From Arminella tubonensis (GTDB lineage Bacteria; Pseudomonadota; Alphaproteobacteria; Rhizobiales; Rhizobiaceae), in assembly GCF_003240585.1 (NCBI RefSeq), contig NZ_PCDP01000013.1, positions 32,205 through 96,204 of the forward strand: a stretch of DNA of 64,000 nt. Reading direction: 5' to 3'. Numbering within the stretch: the first letter of the stretch is position 1; each line of letters begins with the position of its first letter. The translations under genes and the position numbers were made by a program. Positions 35,001 through 43,310 of the stretch are shown piece after piece. Below the pieces are notes generated by a model, which did not search any database, was not told the origin of the DNA, and saw only the letters and a list, made by a program, of their open reading frames with translations.

Positions 35001-37551
35001 AATTGCCAACCGGAGCGGCGACCTCACCTTTGCCGGATACAGCTATGTCAGTTTGAATTCGAACCTCTTGGCGGCGGGAGATCCGCTTGTGGAAGTGCAA
35101 CGCCAAGCCGAGACTGGCCTCGCGTTTGCGCAGAAGGTGCGGTTCCAGTTCGTCATAGACCTCGCTAGCGCGCAACTCGGCCTCGTCCGGACGCTGCGCG
35201 GGTTGACCCCGAAATTCGGCTTTTTTGACGACGAAGGATTTGGCGAACTTTTGATCGAACGCCGGTTTGCCGACGATCCGAATTTAATTCTGGCGGAAAC
35301 CTGCTACTTTGTCAGAAAACTCCAGGCGCGGTTCTTTGCGGGCGACTATGAGGCAGCCGTCGATGCGTCATTGCGGGCGCAGAAGCTACCATGGAACTCG
35401 GTGTCGCATTTCGAAGAAACACCGGAACATCATTTCTACGGCGCCCTGGCCCGCGCCGCATGTTGCGACACTGCGGGAGCTGACCAGCGGGGGCGGCATA
35501 CAGAGGCTCTGGCCGCCCACCACCGACAGCTTCAGATCTATGCGAAGAATTGCCCGGAGAACTTCGAGAACCGAGCCGCGCTGGTCGGCGCCGAAATAGC
35601 ACGCCTTGAAGGCCGCGAAATCGACGCCGTGCGTCTTTACGAACAAGCAATCCGCTCGGCGCGCGCAAACGGCTTCATCCATCATGAAGCCCTCGCATAT
35701 GAACTCGCTGCCCGCTTTTATGCGCAGGAAGGCTTCGAGGACTTCACTCGTCTCTATCTCCGCAACGCGCGTGGCTGCTATCTGCGCTGGGGCGCTGACG
35801 GCAAGGTGCGTCAACTCGACCAACTTTATCCTGACCTGAGAGGGGAAGAACGCCCTCCCGCTCCGACAAGCACCATTGATGCACCGGTCGAGCAACTCGA
35901 TCTCGCAACCGTTGTCAAAATCTCGCAGGCCGTGTCGGGCGAGATCGTCCTTCAAAAGCTGGTCGACACGGTTCTGCGCACCGCCGTCGAGCAGGCGGGC
36001 GCCGAGCGCGGCCTGTTGATCCTTCCGCGGGGCGGTGAGTCACGGATCACGGCCGAGGCGACGACCTGCGGCGACACGGTCGTGGTGCGGCTGCGTGACG
36101 AGATCGTCACCGCGATCACGCTGCCGGAATCGCTCCTTCATTATGTCTTGCGCACAAACGAAAGCGTGGTTCTCGGCGACGCCGCAGCTCAGAATCCATT
36201 TTCCGCGGACCCCTACATCCGTCATCACCATTCTCGTTCCATTCTCTGTGTGCCGTTGCTCAACCAGGGCCAACTGACCGGAGTGCTCTATCTTGAGAAC
36301 AGCCTTGCTCCTCGGGTCTTCGCGCCGGCCCGGATCGCGGTGCTGAAGCTGCTTGCCTCTCAAGCAGCGATCTCACTTGAGAATTCCCGGTTGTACCGGG
36401 ATCTCGCTGAACGCGAAGCCAAGATCAGTCGTCTCGTCGAGGCCAACATCATCGGGATCGTCATCTGGAATATCGAAGGTCGCATTCTTGAGGCCAACGA
36501 CGCGTTCCTGCGCATGGTGGGATACGACCGAGAGGATCTTGTTTCGGGGCGGCTGTCCTGGAAGAACCTGACGCCGGCCGAATGGCGCGACCGCGACGCG
36601 CGGACCGTCGCCGAGCTGAAGACGATCGGCGCAGTCCAACCGTTCGAGAAGGAGTACGTTCGAAAAGATGGCAGCCGTCTGCCCGTGCTGATCGGCGGTG
36701 CACTGTTGGAAGAAAGCAGGAACGAAGGCGTCTCTTTCGTCCTCGATTTGACGGAGCGCCGGAAGGCCGAAGAGGCCTTACGCGAGAGCGAGGAAGCCTT
36801 ACGCCAGGCGCAGGGGCAACTGGCCCACGCAAACCGCATCGCCACCATGGGGCAGCTCACGGCCTCCATCGCCCATGAAGTCAATCAGCCGCTCGCCGCG
36901 TCCCTCACCAACGCCCAGGCGGCCTTGCGCTGGCTCGGCACCGATCCCCCGAATCTGGAGGAGGTGGCTCAGGCGCTCGGGCGGATCGTCGAGAACGCCA
37001 ATCGAGCCGGCGATGTCATTGGCCGGATTCGCGCCCTGGTCAAGAAGGAGCCCCCTCGCAAGGAGCAGTTCGACCTCAATGAAGCCATTCGTCACGTGAT
37101 TGCCTTGACCGGCAGCGAAGTGCTCCGGCAAGGCGCCACGCTGCAGACCGAATTCGCGACGAGCCTGCCGCCCGTGGAAGGAGATCGCGTCCAGGTGCAA
37201 CAGGTGATCGCAAACCTGATCTTGAACGCCATAGAGGCGATGAGCGGCGTCAATGAGGCGGAGCGCGAACTGCTGATCAGCACCGAGACAGAGGCCTCAG
37301 GGGGCGTGGTCGTCGGAGTTTGCGACTCGGGTCCGGGCCTCGACCCGCAAAGTATGGACCGCCTTTTTGAGGCCTTCTACACGACCAAATCGACCGGCAT
37401 GGGCATGGGCCTGGCGATCTGCCGTTCGATCATCGAGGCTCACGGGGGCCGGCTGTGGGCTACCGCGAATAAACCTCGCGGGGCAGTGTTTCTGTTCACC
37501 CTGCCTCTCGAACGAGACGAAAGCGCTGATGACGCCGATCGCTTGACTTAA
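32026..37551 (+). CDS. giant pseudokinase / AAA ATPase / GAF-PAS sensor histidine kinase
   Basis: An 1841-residue cytoplasmic fusion. Residues 1-265 are a Ser/Thr-kinase-like domain with catalytic loop HKDIKPAN (119-126) and APE (168-170). It has no glycine loop or beta3 Lys in the usual place, and DFG is replaced by GFG (140-142), so it is probably a pseudokinase. An AAA_16 ATPase follows (Walker A GYSGIGKS at 322-329, Walker B LFLDDLQWLD), then a long helical repeat region (about 650-1290), GAF (about 1310-1455), PAS (about 1467-1585), and HisKA with H1617 (ASIAHEVNQPL), then HATPase (NLILNAIEA, GMGMGLAICRS). Start TTG 32026 follows GGTGGAG. The FixJ-type regulator upstream is the likely partner. 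Confidence 0.93.
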   Translation: MEVLWEDGDRLFHRERRRGADGKWNPVLVVLPALEHPTLSSLERLDHEYGLKDELDSAWALRPLELVREGDRTILVLEDPGGEPLARRLGTAMETELFLRLAAGIAAALGKAHQRGLVHKDIKPANILVTDAGAEVRLTGFGIASRLSRERQAPEPPEVVAGTLAYMAPEQTGRMNRSIDSRSDLYALGVTLYEMLTGSLPFAASDPMEWVHCHIARQPVPPNERTADVSPAVSAIVMKLLAKTAEERYQTAGGVEHDLSRCLSQWEMQCRIDAFPLGERDLPDHLLIPEKLYGREHEIETLLTAFDRVVSRGAPELVLVSGYSGIGKSAVINELQKVLVPPRGLFASGKFDQYKHDIPYATLAQAFQGLLKGLLAKSEADLAPWREALSETLGPNGALMVDLLPELKLIIGDQPPVAELPPQDAQRRFQMIFRRFISVFARPEHPLTLFLDDLQWLDAATLDLLEDLLTRSDLQQLMLIGAYRDNEVTAAHPLMRKLDAIKTAGGKVAEITLAPLTKDDLRQLIADALHCQPERAAPLAQMMHDKTGGNPFFVRQFLFSLAEEEMLIFDHDAACWSWDLERIHAKGYTDNVVHLMVGKLARLPPRTREALQQFACLGNLADTTMLSLVLGIKEEQVAGAVGPAVAQELLERLTGAYRFVHDRVQEAAYSLVPEERRGELHLRIGRLLAANTAPELIDDYVFEIVSQLNRGAALITSTKEREQLAEFNLLAGKRAKASTAYASALNYFVAGTTLLSEAAWQRHHQLAFALELNRAECEFLLGALSDAEERSAQLSNCAVRSDDQAAVACLRIDLYAALGQTSRSAAVGLDYLRQRLGIDWSPHPADEDVQREYGRIWSQLGSRAIEDLIDLPLMSDPASSATLDILTRLVGAVWHTDANLACMAICLAVNLSIERGNSDGSCYHYVSLGYIAGPRFGDYAAGFRFGRLGCQLVEGSELKRFQARTYKDFAAHVIPWTKHVRTGRDLLRQALEIANRSGDLTFAGYSYVSLNSNLLAAGDPLVEVQRQAETGLAFAQKVRFQFVIDLASAQLGLVRTLRGLTPKFGFFDDEGFGELLIERRFADDPNLILAETCYFVRKLQARFFAGDYEAAVDASLRAQKLPWNSVSHFEETPEHHFYGALARAACCDTAGADQRGRHTEALAAHHRQLQIYAKNCPENFENRAALVGAEIARLEGREIDAVRLYEQAIRSARANGFIHHEALAYELAARFYAQEGFEDFTRLYLRNARGCYLRWGADGKVRQLDQLYPDLRGEERPPAPTSTIDAPVEQLDLATVVKISQAVSGEIVLQKLVDTVLRTAVEQAGAERGLLILPRGGESRITAEATTCGDTVVVRLRDEIVTAITLPESLLHYVLRTNESVVLGDAAAQNPFSADPYIRHHHSRSILCVPLLNQGQLTGVLYLENSLAPRVFAPARIAVLKLLASQAAISLENSRLYRDLAEREAKISRLVEANIIGIVIWNIEGRILEANDAFLRMVGYDREDLVSGRLSWKNLTPAEWRDRDARTVAELKTIGAVQPFEKEYVRKDGSRLPVLIGGALLEESRNEGVSFVLDLTERRKAEEALRESEEALRQAQGQLAHANRIATMGQLTASIAHEVNQPLAASLTNAQAALRWLGTDPPNLEEVAQALGRIVENANRAGDVIGRIRALVKKEPPRKEQFDLNEAIRHVIALTGSEVLRQGATLQTEFATSLPPVEGDRVQVQQVIANLILNAIEAMSGVNEAERELLISTETEASGGVVVGVCDSGPGLDPQSMDRLFEAFYTTKSTGMGMGLAICRSIIEAHGGRLWATANKPRGAVFLFTLPLERDESADDADRLT

Positions 37552-37898
37552 TGCATGCTCGCGGAACTCACTGAGGGGAAAAGATCCTCGAAGTCCCCGA
37601 CAAGGCGGACAAGCCCGAGGGAGTAGCATAAAAGAGCGAACCGCGTCCCAGTCACGTACAGGGTAAAGGCAGATCTCCGGGCGTGCGAAGCTTGTCCCCA
37701 GGGTGGCGTGATCGTTTCGCGTGGCATGACGGAAAACATCATCAAATGATCCTCGAAGGCGGTATTCGGCCATGATGAACCATCTGGCGGTGTCTGGAGC
37801 GGGGAGCCCGGCACCCAGGGCCCAGCTTTCCGATATGCGTTGGAGAACAGGGTCAACGGGACCAGATCGATTTCGATGCGGGTGAGTTCCTGTGTCAT
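37548..37898 (-). CDS. hypothetical protein, doubtful
   Basis: A 116-residue frame convergent with and overlapping the end of the giant kinase by 4 bases. An AAGGA Shine-Dalgarno 8 bases before ATG 37898 is its best support. The start (MTQELTRIEIDLVPLTLF) is protein-like, but part of the later coding character seems to lie in another frame (PEICLYPVRDWDAVRSFMLL), suggesting a frameshifted gene. The family is not recognised. The following 290 bases to 38189 hold nothing I can identify. Confidence 0.35.
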   Translation of the reverse strand: MTQELTRIEIDLVPLTLFSNAYRKAGPWVPGSPLQTPPDGSSWPNTAFEDHLMMFSVMPRETITPPWGQASHARRSAFTLYVTGTRFALLCYSLGLVRLVGDFEDLFPSVSSASMH

Positions 37899-38189
37899 GT
37901 GACAAATCCTTAGAAGGAACGCTAAGGCAAACGGTCATAGTTTGCGGCCTTGCGGGAGACTTTGAATGTAGCAGGACGCTGCCCGACCTGCCTATTGATC
38001 GGGAGGACGGATCGGGTGGCGAAGAGGAAGGGATGGCCTATACGAGGGGTTAGGGGTCCTTAACCCGAGGCCGGCAGCCCGCGTGATGTCTCCGCTAGAA
38101 AGTCGCCCATCGTTCTGTGCGTTGCAAAGGCCAGGCCCGTCGCGACTTGTCCGGCCCGTGCTGAACCTCTCCCCACCGTCTTGCGCTGT

Positions 38190-39311
38190 TTAATTCCCGC
38201 TGAGCGCCCGGTTGCCGGAGTTGGACGGCGGAGTCTCGCCTGTGACCAGGATGTTTCCCTGGATCTTGTACGCGATCCGCAAATTGGCGGCGGCAGCCTG
38301 AAGCCAACCCACCGCACCCTCCGATGTCCACTCCGTGCCGTCGGGCGGCAGGCTCTCAAACAGGCCCACAATCAGCGGATTAGCAGACGGGGCGCCGCTG
38401 TTGCCGTGGCCCTCGTTCGATCCACCGTCTCCACCTCCAGCAGACCGATCGGAACGGCTCTGATTGGGGGAGCCGGCATTGGACCCGCCGGAAGAGCCCG
38501 ACGACGCCGCATGGGACGAACCCGAAGATGCAGCACCTGCAGAACCGGCATAGGTCCCGCCCGAAGAACCCGAGGAGTAGGAGGTCCGGTGAGACGAACC
38601 CGCGGAAGCAGCGCCAGAGGACCCGGTAGCAGTTCCGGACTGATCCCCGTAGGAAGAATAGGTCGTTCCACTCGCGCTCGATGCCGCTGCGGCACCGGTC
38701 GCGACGCCGACGGCATAGCCGCCCAGAATATAGGCTCCGCGGCGATAATATCCCCGGCCGTACTCGCCACCGCCATAGTCTCCACCGCCATACCCTCCCA
38801 GGCCGTGGTCTCCGCGGCCATAATATCCGCGACCAAAGTATCCGCTGCCATTACCAGTGACTTTGACGTCGCCGGAATTGTTCACGGTGACGTTGCCCGA
38901 GTCCTTTGCGGTGATATTGCCTCCGGAGTTCACGAAGGCGCGGTTCCCGTTGACGTTTCCGCCCGAGTTCACCGTGTTGCGGATATTTCCCGACAAGTTG
39001 CTCCCTCCGCGGCCGGGGCCTTCCGCCAACCGCCCCTTTGCGCCGCCGAAATTTGGCGCATGGGTCGGACGGTTCATCGGCGGACGGTTCTGGGCGCCCA
39101 ACGGCGGACGGCCGTGGCCAGCCACGGGTGGACGCGGCGCGCCGCCCATCTGCGGACGCGGCGGTCCTCCCGGTCCTCCCGACGGGAAATGGGGTGGCCC
39201 TCCGGACGGCAGACCCGGTAGGCCGGGTGGCGGAGCAAACTGGCCAAAGGCATCCGATGCCACGGCGGTTATTGCGAGAAAAGCGACAAAGGTCTGCTTC
39301 AGACGGGTCAT
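38190..39311 (-). CDS. exported Gly/Ser/Asn-rich protein
   Basis: A protein of about 373 residues with a signal peptide (1-23, ending DAFG). The mature part starts with Pro-Gly-rich repeats (GGPPHFPSGGPGGPPRP). A stretch of polar beta-like repeats follows (NSGGNVNGN, NSGGNITAKDSGNVTVNNSG), then a Gly-Tyr tract (YFGRGYYGRGDHGLGGYGGG) and Ser-Gly repeats. It ends in a compact domain of about 60 residues (LIVGLFESLPPDGTEWTSEG onward). The ATG overlaps the preceding DUF2092 stop (TGATG), so the two are coupled. It is probably a surface or matrix-forming protein with no known function. Confidence 0.82.
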   Translation of the reverse strand: MTRLKQTFVAFLAITAVASDAFGQFAPPPGLPGLPSGGPPHFPSGGPGGPPRPQMGGAPRPPVAGHGRPPLGAQNRPPMNRPTHAPNFGGAKGRLAEGPGRGGSNLSGNIRNTVNSGGNVNGNRAFVNSGGNITAKDSGNVTVNNSGDVKVTGNGSGYFGRGYYGRGDHGLGGYGGGDYGGGEYGRGYYRRGAYILGGYAVGVATGAAAASSASGTTYSSYGDQSGTATGSSGAASAGSSHRTSYSSGSSGGTYAGSAGAASSGSSHAASSGSSGGSNAGSPNQSRSDRSAGGGDGGSNEGHGNSGAPSANPLIVGLFESLPPDGTEWTSEGAVGWLQAAAANLRIAYKIQGNILVTGETPPSNSGNRALSGN

Positions 39312-40204
39312 CACTTGCTCCCTTCCGTTCCCGATGCGACGTCCGGCGTCGGCTCGACCTTTTTCACATCGGCAGGCGGTTGAAAGACGAATTGTGCGTC
39401 GGGCAGCGGCGGCTCGGTCTTCCAGCTCGTGAATTCTGCGATGAACCTTGGCTGGCCCCGCAGCAACGGGTAGGTGACGATCAGCCGGCGGGGCGTTGCC
39501 GCATCATTCTTCTCGACCCACAATTCCACGTCGATGCCGGACTTCTGTGAGAAAAGCAGATGCCGGCACTCGACCCCGTCGACGATGGCCGTCCCCACCT
39601 GCCAGGCCGCCATGGCGTCGCCCATCAGAACCTTGTCGGGAGAGTCTGTAAAAAGGACGCCGAGCGGAAAATCGAGGTCCAGCTTGTTTGTCACCTCGTC
39701 GAGCGCAGAAGGTATGGCACCCGACGCGGGGATCGCAATGTATTTCTTGCTGTCGGGAAAAAAGACCGATGCCGTCTTGCCGTCGTAGAACAGATCGTGC
39801 CTGCCGTCGTCGCCGATAAACTCGACGGCGATCCGGTCCGGCCGGCGCACGGCGATCTTCATCGTATGGAAGATGTGAAGCGGTTGTCCGAACTGATCCA
39901 GGTAAACGCTGATCGTTCTCGCCGTAATCGACAGGTCCCTGGCAAGGAGCGTCTTTCCCATCTGCGAAACGGCGGTGGCGGCCTCGTCGCTGATCCCTGA
40001 CTTGACCGGCGGGGTCGGCTCATCCGCTCGGGCCGTCGGCAAAGCGGCGAATCCTACGCACACGCCGAGGGCGACGGCCTTGACGGCCTTCCGCAGGATC
40101 GCATTCACTCCTCGCCCGCTTGCGCCATCGACGGTGGGATTGGTGGTGAGCGGACGGCGCCCAACCTTCCAGAGGGCCCGATCTGAGCCATTACAAACTT
40201 CCAT
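39311..40204 (-). CDS. DUF2092 exported protein
   Basis: A 297-residue protein of the DUF2092 family, whose beta-rich fold resembles LolA/LppX-like lipoprotein carriers (LQ-type pattern: GRHDLFYDGKTASVFFPDSK, YIAIPASG, PRFIAEFTSW). A signal-peptide-like segment (AVKAVALGVCVGFAALPTARA) sits about 35 residues after ATG 40204. A GTG at 40108 would put it at the N-terminus and may be the true start, though AAGGA favours ATG 40204. It is coupled to the Gly-rich exported protein and may help fold or deliver it. Confidence 0.8.
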   Translation of the reverse strand: MEVCNGSDRALWKVGRRPLTTNPTVDGASGRGVNAILRKAVKAVALGVCVGFAALPTARADEPTPPVKSGISDEAATAVSQMGKTLLARDLSITARTISVYLDQFGQPLHIFHTMKIAVRRPDRIAVEFIGDDGRHDLFYDGKTASVFFPDSKKYIAIPASGAIPSALDEVTNKLDLDFPLGVLFTDSPDKVLMGDAMAAWQVGTAIVDGVECRHLLFSQKSGIDVELWVEKNDAATPRRLIVTYPLLRGQPRFIAEFTSWKTEPPLPDAQFVFQPPADVKKVEPTPDVASGTEGSK

Positions 40205-40396
40205 GGTCATTTTCCTTGCAGGATGAGTGATGGCAGGGTCTTCGGCGAGCACCATCAGAGCCGCGATGTATGCGTTCAGAAGCCCTCTCCTGCCAAAACG
40301 GGTTAACGGCCGCACGCGGTTGCCCAAGCGATGGTCACGTGTGCGCTCGGAGATACGGACGACACCGCAAAGGGTGTCGTCCCTCCGCAATCGGTG

Positions 40397-41179
40397 CTAC
40401 TGCATGAACCACCCGTGGCTCACGACCAGCGACTGACCGGTCACGGCGTTGGACCTCGCCGCCGCGAAATAGAGAACGGCGTCGGCCACGTCTTCGGTGC
40501 TGGTGAACTCGCCGTCGACAGTGTCCTTGAGCATCACCGTCTTGACCACCTGCTCCTCGCTGATGCCGAGCGCCCGCGCCTGTTCAGGGATCTGCTTGTC
40601 GACCAGCGGCGTGCGCACGAAGCCGGGGCAGACCACGTTGGCCGTGACGTTGTGCTCGGCTCCTTCCTTTGCCAGCACCTTTGCCAGACCGATCAGGCCG
40701 TGCTTGGCCGTGACGTACGGCGCCTTCAGCTTCGAGGCCTCTTTGGAGTGCACGGAGCCCATGTAGATCACCCGGCCGTAATTGGCGGCATACATGTGCT
40801 TGAGGCAGGCGCGCGTGGTCAGAAAGGCGCCGTCGAGATGGATCGAAAGCAGCTTTCTCCAGTCGGAGAAGGGAAAGTCGACCAGCGGTTTGACGATCTG
40901 GATGCCGGCATTGCTGACCAGCACGTCGACCCTGCCGAACCTGGCGACCACCTCGCCGACGGCCTTTTCCACCTGCTCCTCGTCGGCGACGTTCATCGCC
41001 ACGGCGAGGGCGTCGCCGCCCTTCTCCTTGATCTCGGCCGCCGTCGCATTGGCGGCGTCCAGATTGAGGTCGGCGATCACGGGAATGCCGCCTTCGGCTG
41101 CGAAGCGAAGCGCGATTTCCTTGCCGATGCCGCTCGCGGCTCCGGTGATAACCGCCACTCTTCCATCAAATCGTGACAT
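40397..41179 (-). CDS. 3-hydroxybutyrate dehydrogenase (SDR)
   Basis: A 260-residue short-chain dehydrogenase that oxidises 3-hydroxybutyrate to acetoacetate. The nucleotide motif is TGAASGIGKEIA, the structural motif VSNAGIQ, and the catalytic residues are Ser in GSVHS with YVTAK. The C-terminal GWFMQ and HKH-like features fit the PHB dehydrogenase subgroup rather than general SDRs. It is the third gene of the patatin/decarboxylase operon and links to PHB or ketone-body turnover, common in rhizobia. Confidence 0.9.
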   Translation of the reverse strand: MSRFDGRVAVITGAASGIGKEIALRFAAEGGIPVIADLNLDAANATAAEIKEKGGDALAVAMNVADEEQVEKAVGEVVARFGRVDVLVSNAGIQIVKPLVDFPFSDWRKLLSIHLDGAFLTTRACLKHMYAANYGRVIYMGSVHSKEASKLKAPYVTAKHGLIGLAKVLAKEGAEHNVTANVVCPGFVRTPLVDKQIPEQARALGISEEQVVKTVMLKDTVDGEFTSTEDVADAVLYFAAARSNAVTGQSLVVSHGWFMQ

Positions 41180-41205
41180 GGATAGTTCCTTTCAGTTGCA
41201 GGGGA

Positions 41206-41964
41206 TCAGTCGTTTTGGAGATAGTCGAATACGACCGTGCCAAGGCCGAGGGTCAGGTCGGCGATGTAGTGGCTGGCTGAGGTGACCTCGCGCACGGGTA
41301 GACGCGCGACATCACACATTGCATGTTCGAACAATTGCAGGGCGGCCGGCCCGGCCCATGCGCCCTTGATCGTCACATCCTCGAGATAGTAGCGCACGAG
41401 TTCGCAAATCCTGGGCGAGCCGTCGACGTGCGGGATGACCTTCAGCACGAAGGCGGGCTTCGCCATCGCCTTGGCCAGCGACTGCAACGGGAGCTCGCGA
41501 TGCTTGTAGCCCATGGTCGCCGTCGCGCAGAGAACCGAGCCATAGCGGAGCGTTCCGACGAGCGTCTCCTGCTCGTGCGACAGCTTCGGCGTCGCCAGTT
41601 TCTTCGGGAAGCCCCATATCTCGCGGCCGCCGGCGATCGGCGAGTTGTCGTCGAGATACATGGCGTGCACGTAGCTGCCTTCCTGCATCTCGCCTGACGA
41701 CGTCCTGAAGCGCACCGGGATAACCTGCCCGGTCTCGGTATAGTCGCCGAAGCCGGTCGAGTCAGGCATGCGGATGAATTCATAGGCGACAGTGTCGCCG
41801 ATCACTTCCAAAGGCTCCGGCACGACGGCGCGAAGGGCCTCCGGATCGGTCCTGTAGTTGATGACGACAAATTCGCGGTTGTAGAACTTGTAGGGTGGCC
41901 TCGGATAGGCCGGGTTGTTGAGCGGCATCGCGAAGGCATTGTCGCGGACTGCGGCGATCTTCAT
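41206..41964 (-). CDS. adc: acetoacetate decarboxylase
   Basis: A 252-residue cytosolic enzyme converting acetoacetate to acetone and CO2 through a Schiff base. The catalytic lysine region [11 protein letters not shown] is exact, and the [10 protein letters not shown] strand precedes it. It sits 26 bases upstream of 3-hydroxybutyrate dehydrogenase and 27 bases downstream of the patatin gene. The three genes form a path from a stored or membrane ester to 3-hydroxybutyrate, acetoacetate and acetone. Confidence 0.92.
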   Translation of the reverse strand: MKIAAVRDNAFAMPLNNPAYPRPPYKFYNREFVVINYRTDPEALRAVVPEPLEVIGDTVAYEFIRMPDSTGFGDYTETGQVIPVRFRTSSGEMQEGSYVHAMYLDDNSPIAGGREIWGFPKKLATPKLSHEQETLVGTLRYGSVLCATATMGYKHRELPLQSLAKAMAKPAFVLKVIPHVDGSPRICELVRYYLEDVTIKGAWAGPAALQLFEHAMCDVARLPVREVTSASHYIADLTLGLGTVVFDYLQND

Positions 41965-41991
41965 GCTCGTACTCTTCTCTTTTGTTGAAAC

Positions 41992-43170
41992 TCAATCGAA
42001 GTCGAAAATGGCCACGCCGTCGGGCGTGTCGGGCCGCTGCAGCACCTCGGGGTGACGCAGTGTTCGAAGGGCGTCGTTGTAGCCGGAGGCCCAGTGCTCC
42101 TCCATGGTCAGCCGGGAGAACTCGTAGTCCTTGGAGCTGGCTTCGTAGTTCTTGGCGCGATAGACGAGCTGGACGATGTTGTAGACCTTCTCGTCGGCCT
42201 GTTCGACGAGAAGCTTGATCTCGGGATCGGTTAGCAGCAGGGCCTCCTGCGGGACGAGCTCCACCAGATGGCCGAGAGCGCGCCGCAGACGCTGCTGCGT
42301 CCTGAAATGGTCGGTCGCCGCGCGCGTGCGGCTCGAGAAGCGGATATCCTTCTGCCGCAGTTCGATCCCTAGAAGGTCACGCGGAAACGCGCCCTGCGCG
42401 CTCCACAGGTCGACCTGAAAGGCCAGCGTGTCCTGGCGCGGCGAGTTGTCGAGGACCCATTGAAGCGGCGTGTTGGAGATAAGGCCGCCGTCCCAGTAAT
42501 ACTCGCCGTCGATTCTCGTCGCGGGGAAGCCAGGCGGCAGTGAGCCGCTCGCTATGATATGTTCGGGGCGGATACTGTGGGTCGTCGTGTCGAAATACTC
42601 GAAATTGCCGGTGCGCACGTTGACGGCGCCAACGCTGAAACGCATGGCCCCCGCGTTGATGCGGTCGAAATCCACCAGCCGCTCCAGCGTCGCTTTGAGC
42701 GGAGCGACGTCGTAGAAGCTTTCCGCCTCGATGCTGCCGGCAGATGAAAAGAAAGGTGGCACCGGACGCGGCGTGAAGAAGCCCGGCGCGCCGTCCATGA
42801 GCGTGGCGAATGCGTGTGCCTGGTTGAGCATGCCCCGCGCGAAATCCCCCTCGATCCCCATCGCCCCGAGCATGGCAGAAAACAGAGTGGGAATTCCGTG
42901 AGCCGGGGCGGTTACCGTTTCCCAAAAACTGCGGAGCGCCTCCACCCGTCTTTCGGGCGGATTGCCGGCAATCAGGGCGCTGTTGATGGCGCCGATCGAG
43001 ATGCCAGCCACCCAGTCCGGATGCAGATCGGCTTCGGCCAAGGCCTGGTAGACACCCGCCTGATACGAGCCGAGGGCTCCTCCGCCTTGCAGCAACAGCG
43101 CGATGCGCTCGAACGGCGGACGCTCCGAGAGGCGGTGCGACTTGTGTCCGACGGGATGTAGATGGTCCAT
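41992..43170 (-). CDS. patatin-like phospholipase with DUF3734
   Basis: A 392-residue lipid acyl hydrolase. The oxyanion loop is QGGGALGSYQ, the nucleophile elbow GISIG (Ser 58), and the dyad Asp lies in WDGGL near residue 225. A C-terminal DUF3734 extension is typical of bacterial patatins of this length, and there is no signal peptide. It is the first gene of the operon with adc and 3-hydroxybutyrate dehydrogenase, and is divergent from the TetR gene. It probably attacks a phospholipid or polyhydroxybutyrate-type ester. Confidence 0.92.
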   Translation of the reverse strand: MDHLHPVGHKSHRLSERPPFERIALLLQGGGALGSYQAGVYQALAEADLHPDWVAGISIGAINSALIAGNPPERRVEALRSFWETVTAPAHGIPTLFSAMLGAMGIEGDFARGMLNQAHAFATLMDGAPGFFTPRPVPPFFSSAGSIEAESFYDVAPLKATLERLVDFDRINAGAMRFSVGAVNVRTGNFEYFDTTTHSIRPEHIIASGSLPPGFPATRIDGEYYWDGGLISNTPLQWVLDNSPRQDTLAFQVDLWSAQGAFPRDLLGIELRQKDIRFSSRTRAATDHFRTQQRLRRALGHLVELVPQEALLLTDPEIKLLVEQADEKVYNIVQLVYRAKNYEASSKDYEFSRLTMEEHWASGYNDALRTLRHPEVLQRPDTPDGVAIFDFD

Positions 43171-43225
43171 GCAGTTCTACCTCTGTGGCTAACCGCTGCC
43201 TCCCTTTCAGACGGCCGCAGCATAT

Positions 43226-43304
43226 GTTGACGTCGCCCACTTAACGCCTTGAGTTGGCAATGTCAACATCTCAAATGCAGCATGTTGACATTAGCCACTT
43301 AACC
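43226..43304. promoter_or_regulatory. duplicated GTTGAC-N5-CCACTTAA operator
   Basis: GTTGAC-N5-CCACTTAA occurs at 43226-43244 and again at 43284-43302, 58 bases apart, with GTCAAC (inverted) at 43262-43267. The region lies between the patatin operon and the divergent TetR gene, which makes it the obvious TetR operator. The first copy and its flank are almost identical to the site at 28155-28196 in front of the RND operon. Confidence 0.7.
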
Positions 43305-43310
43305 CTCTAC

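Noticed and set aside
34396..35175. 259-codon minus-strand frame inside the giant kinase
   Set aside because: Antisense shadow; no motif or ribosome binding site.
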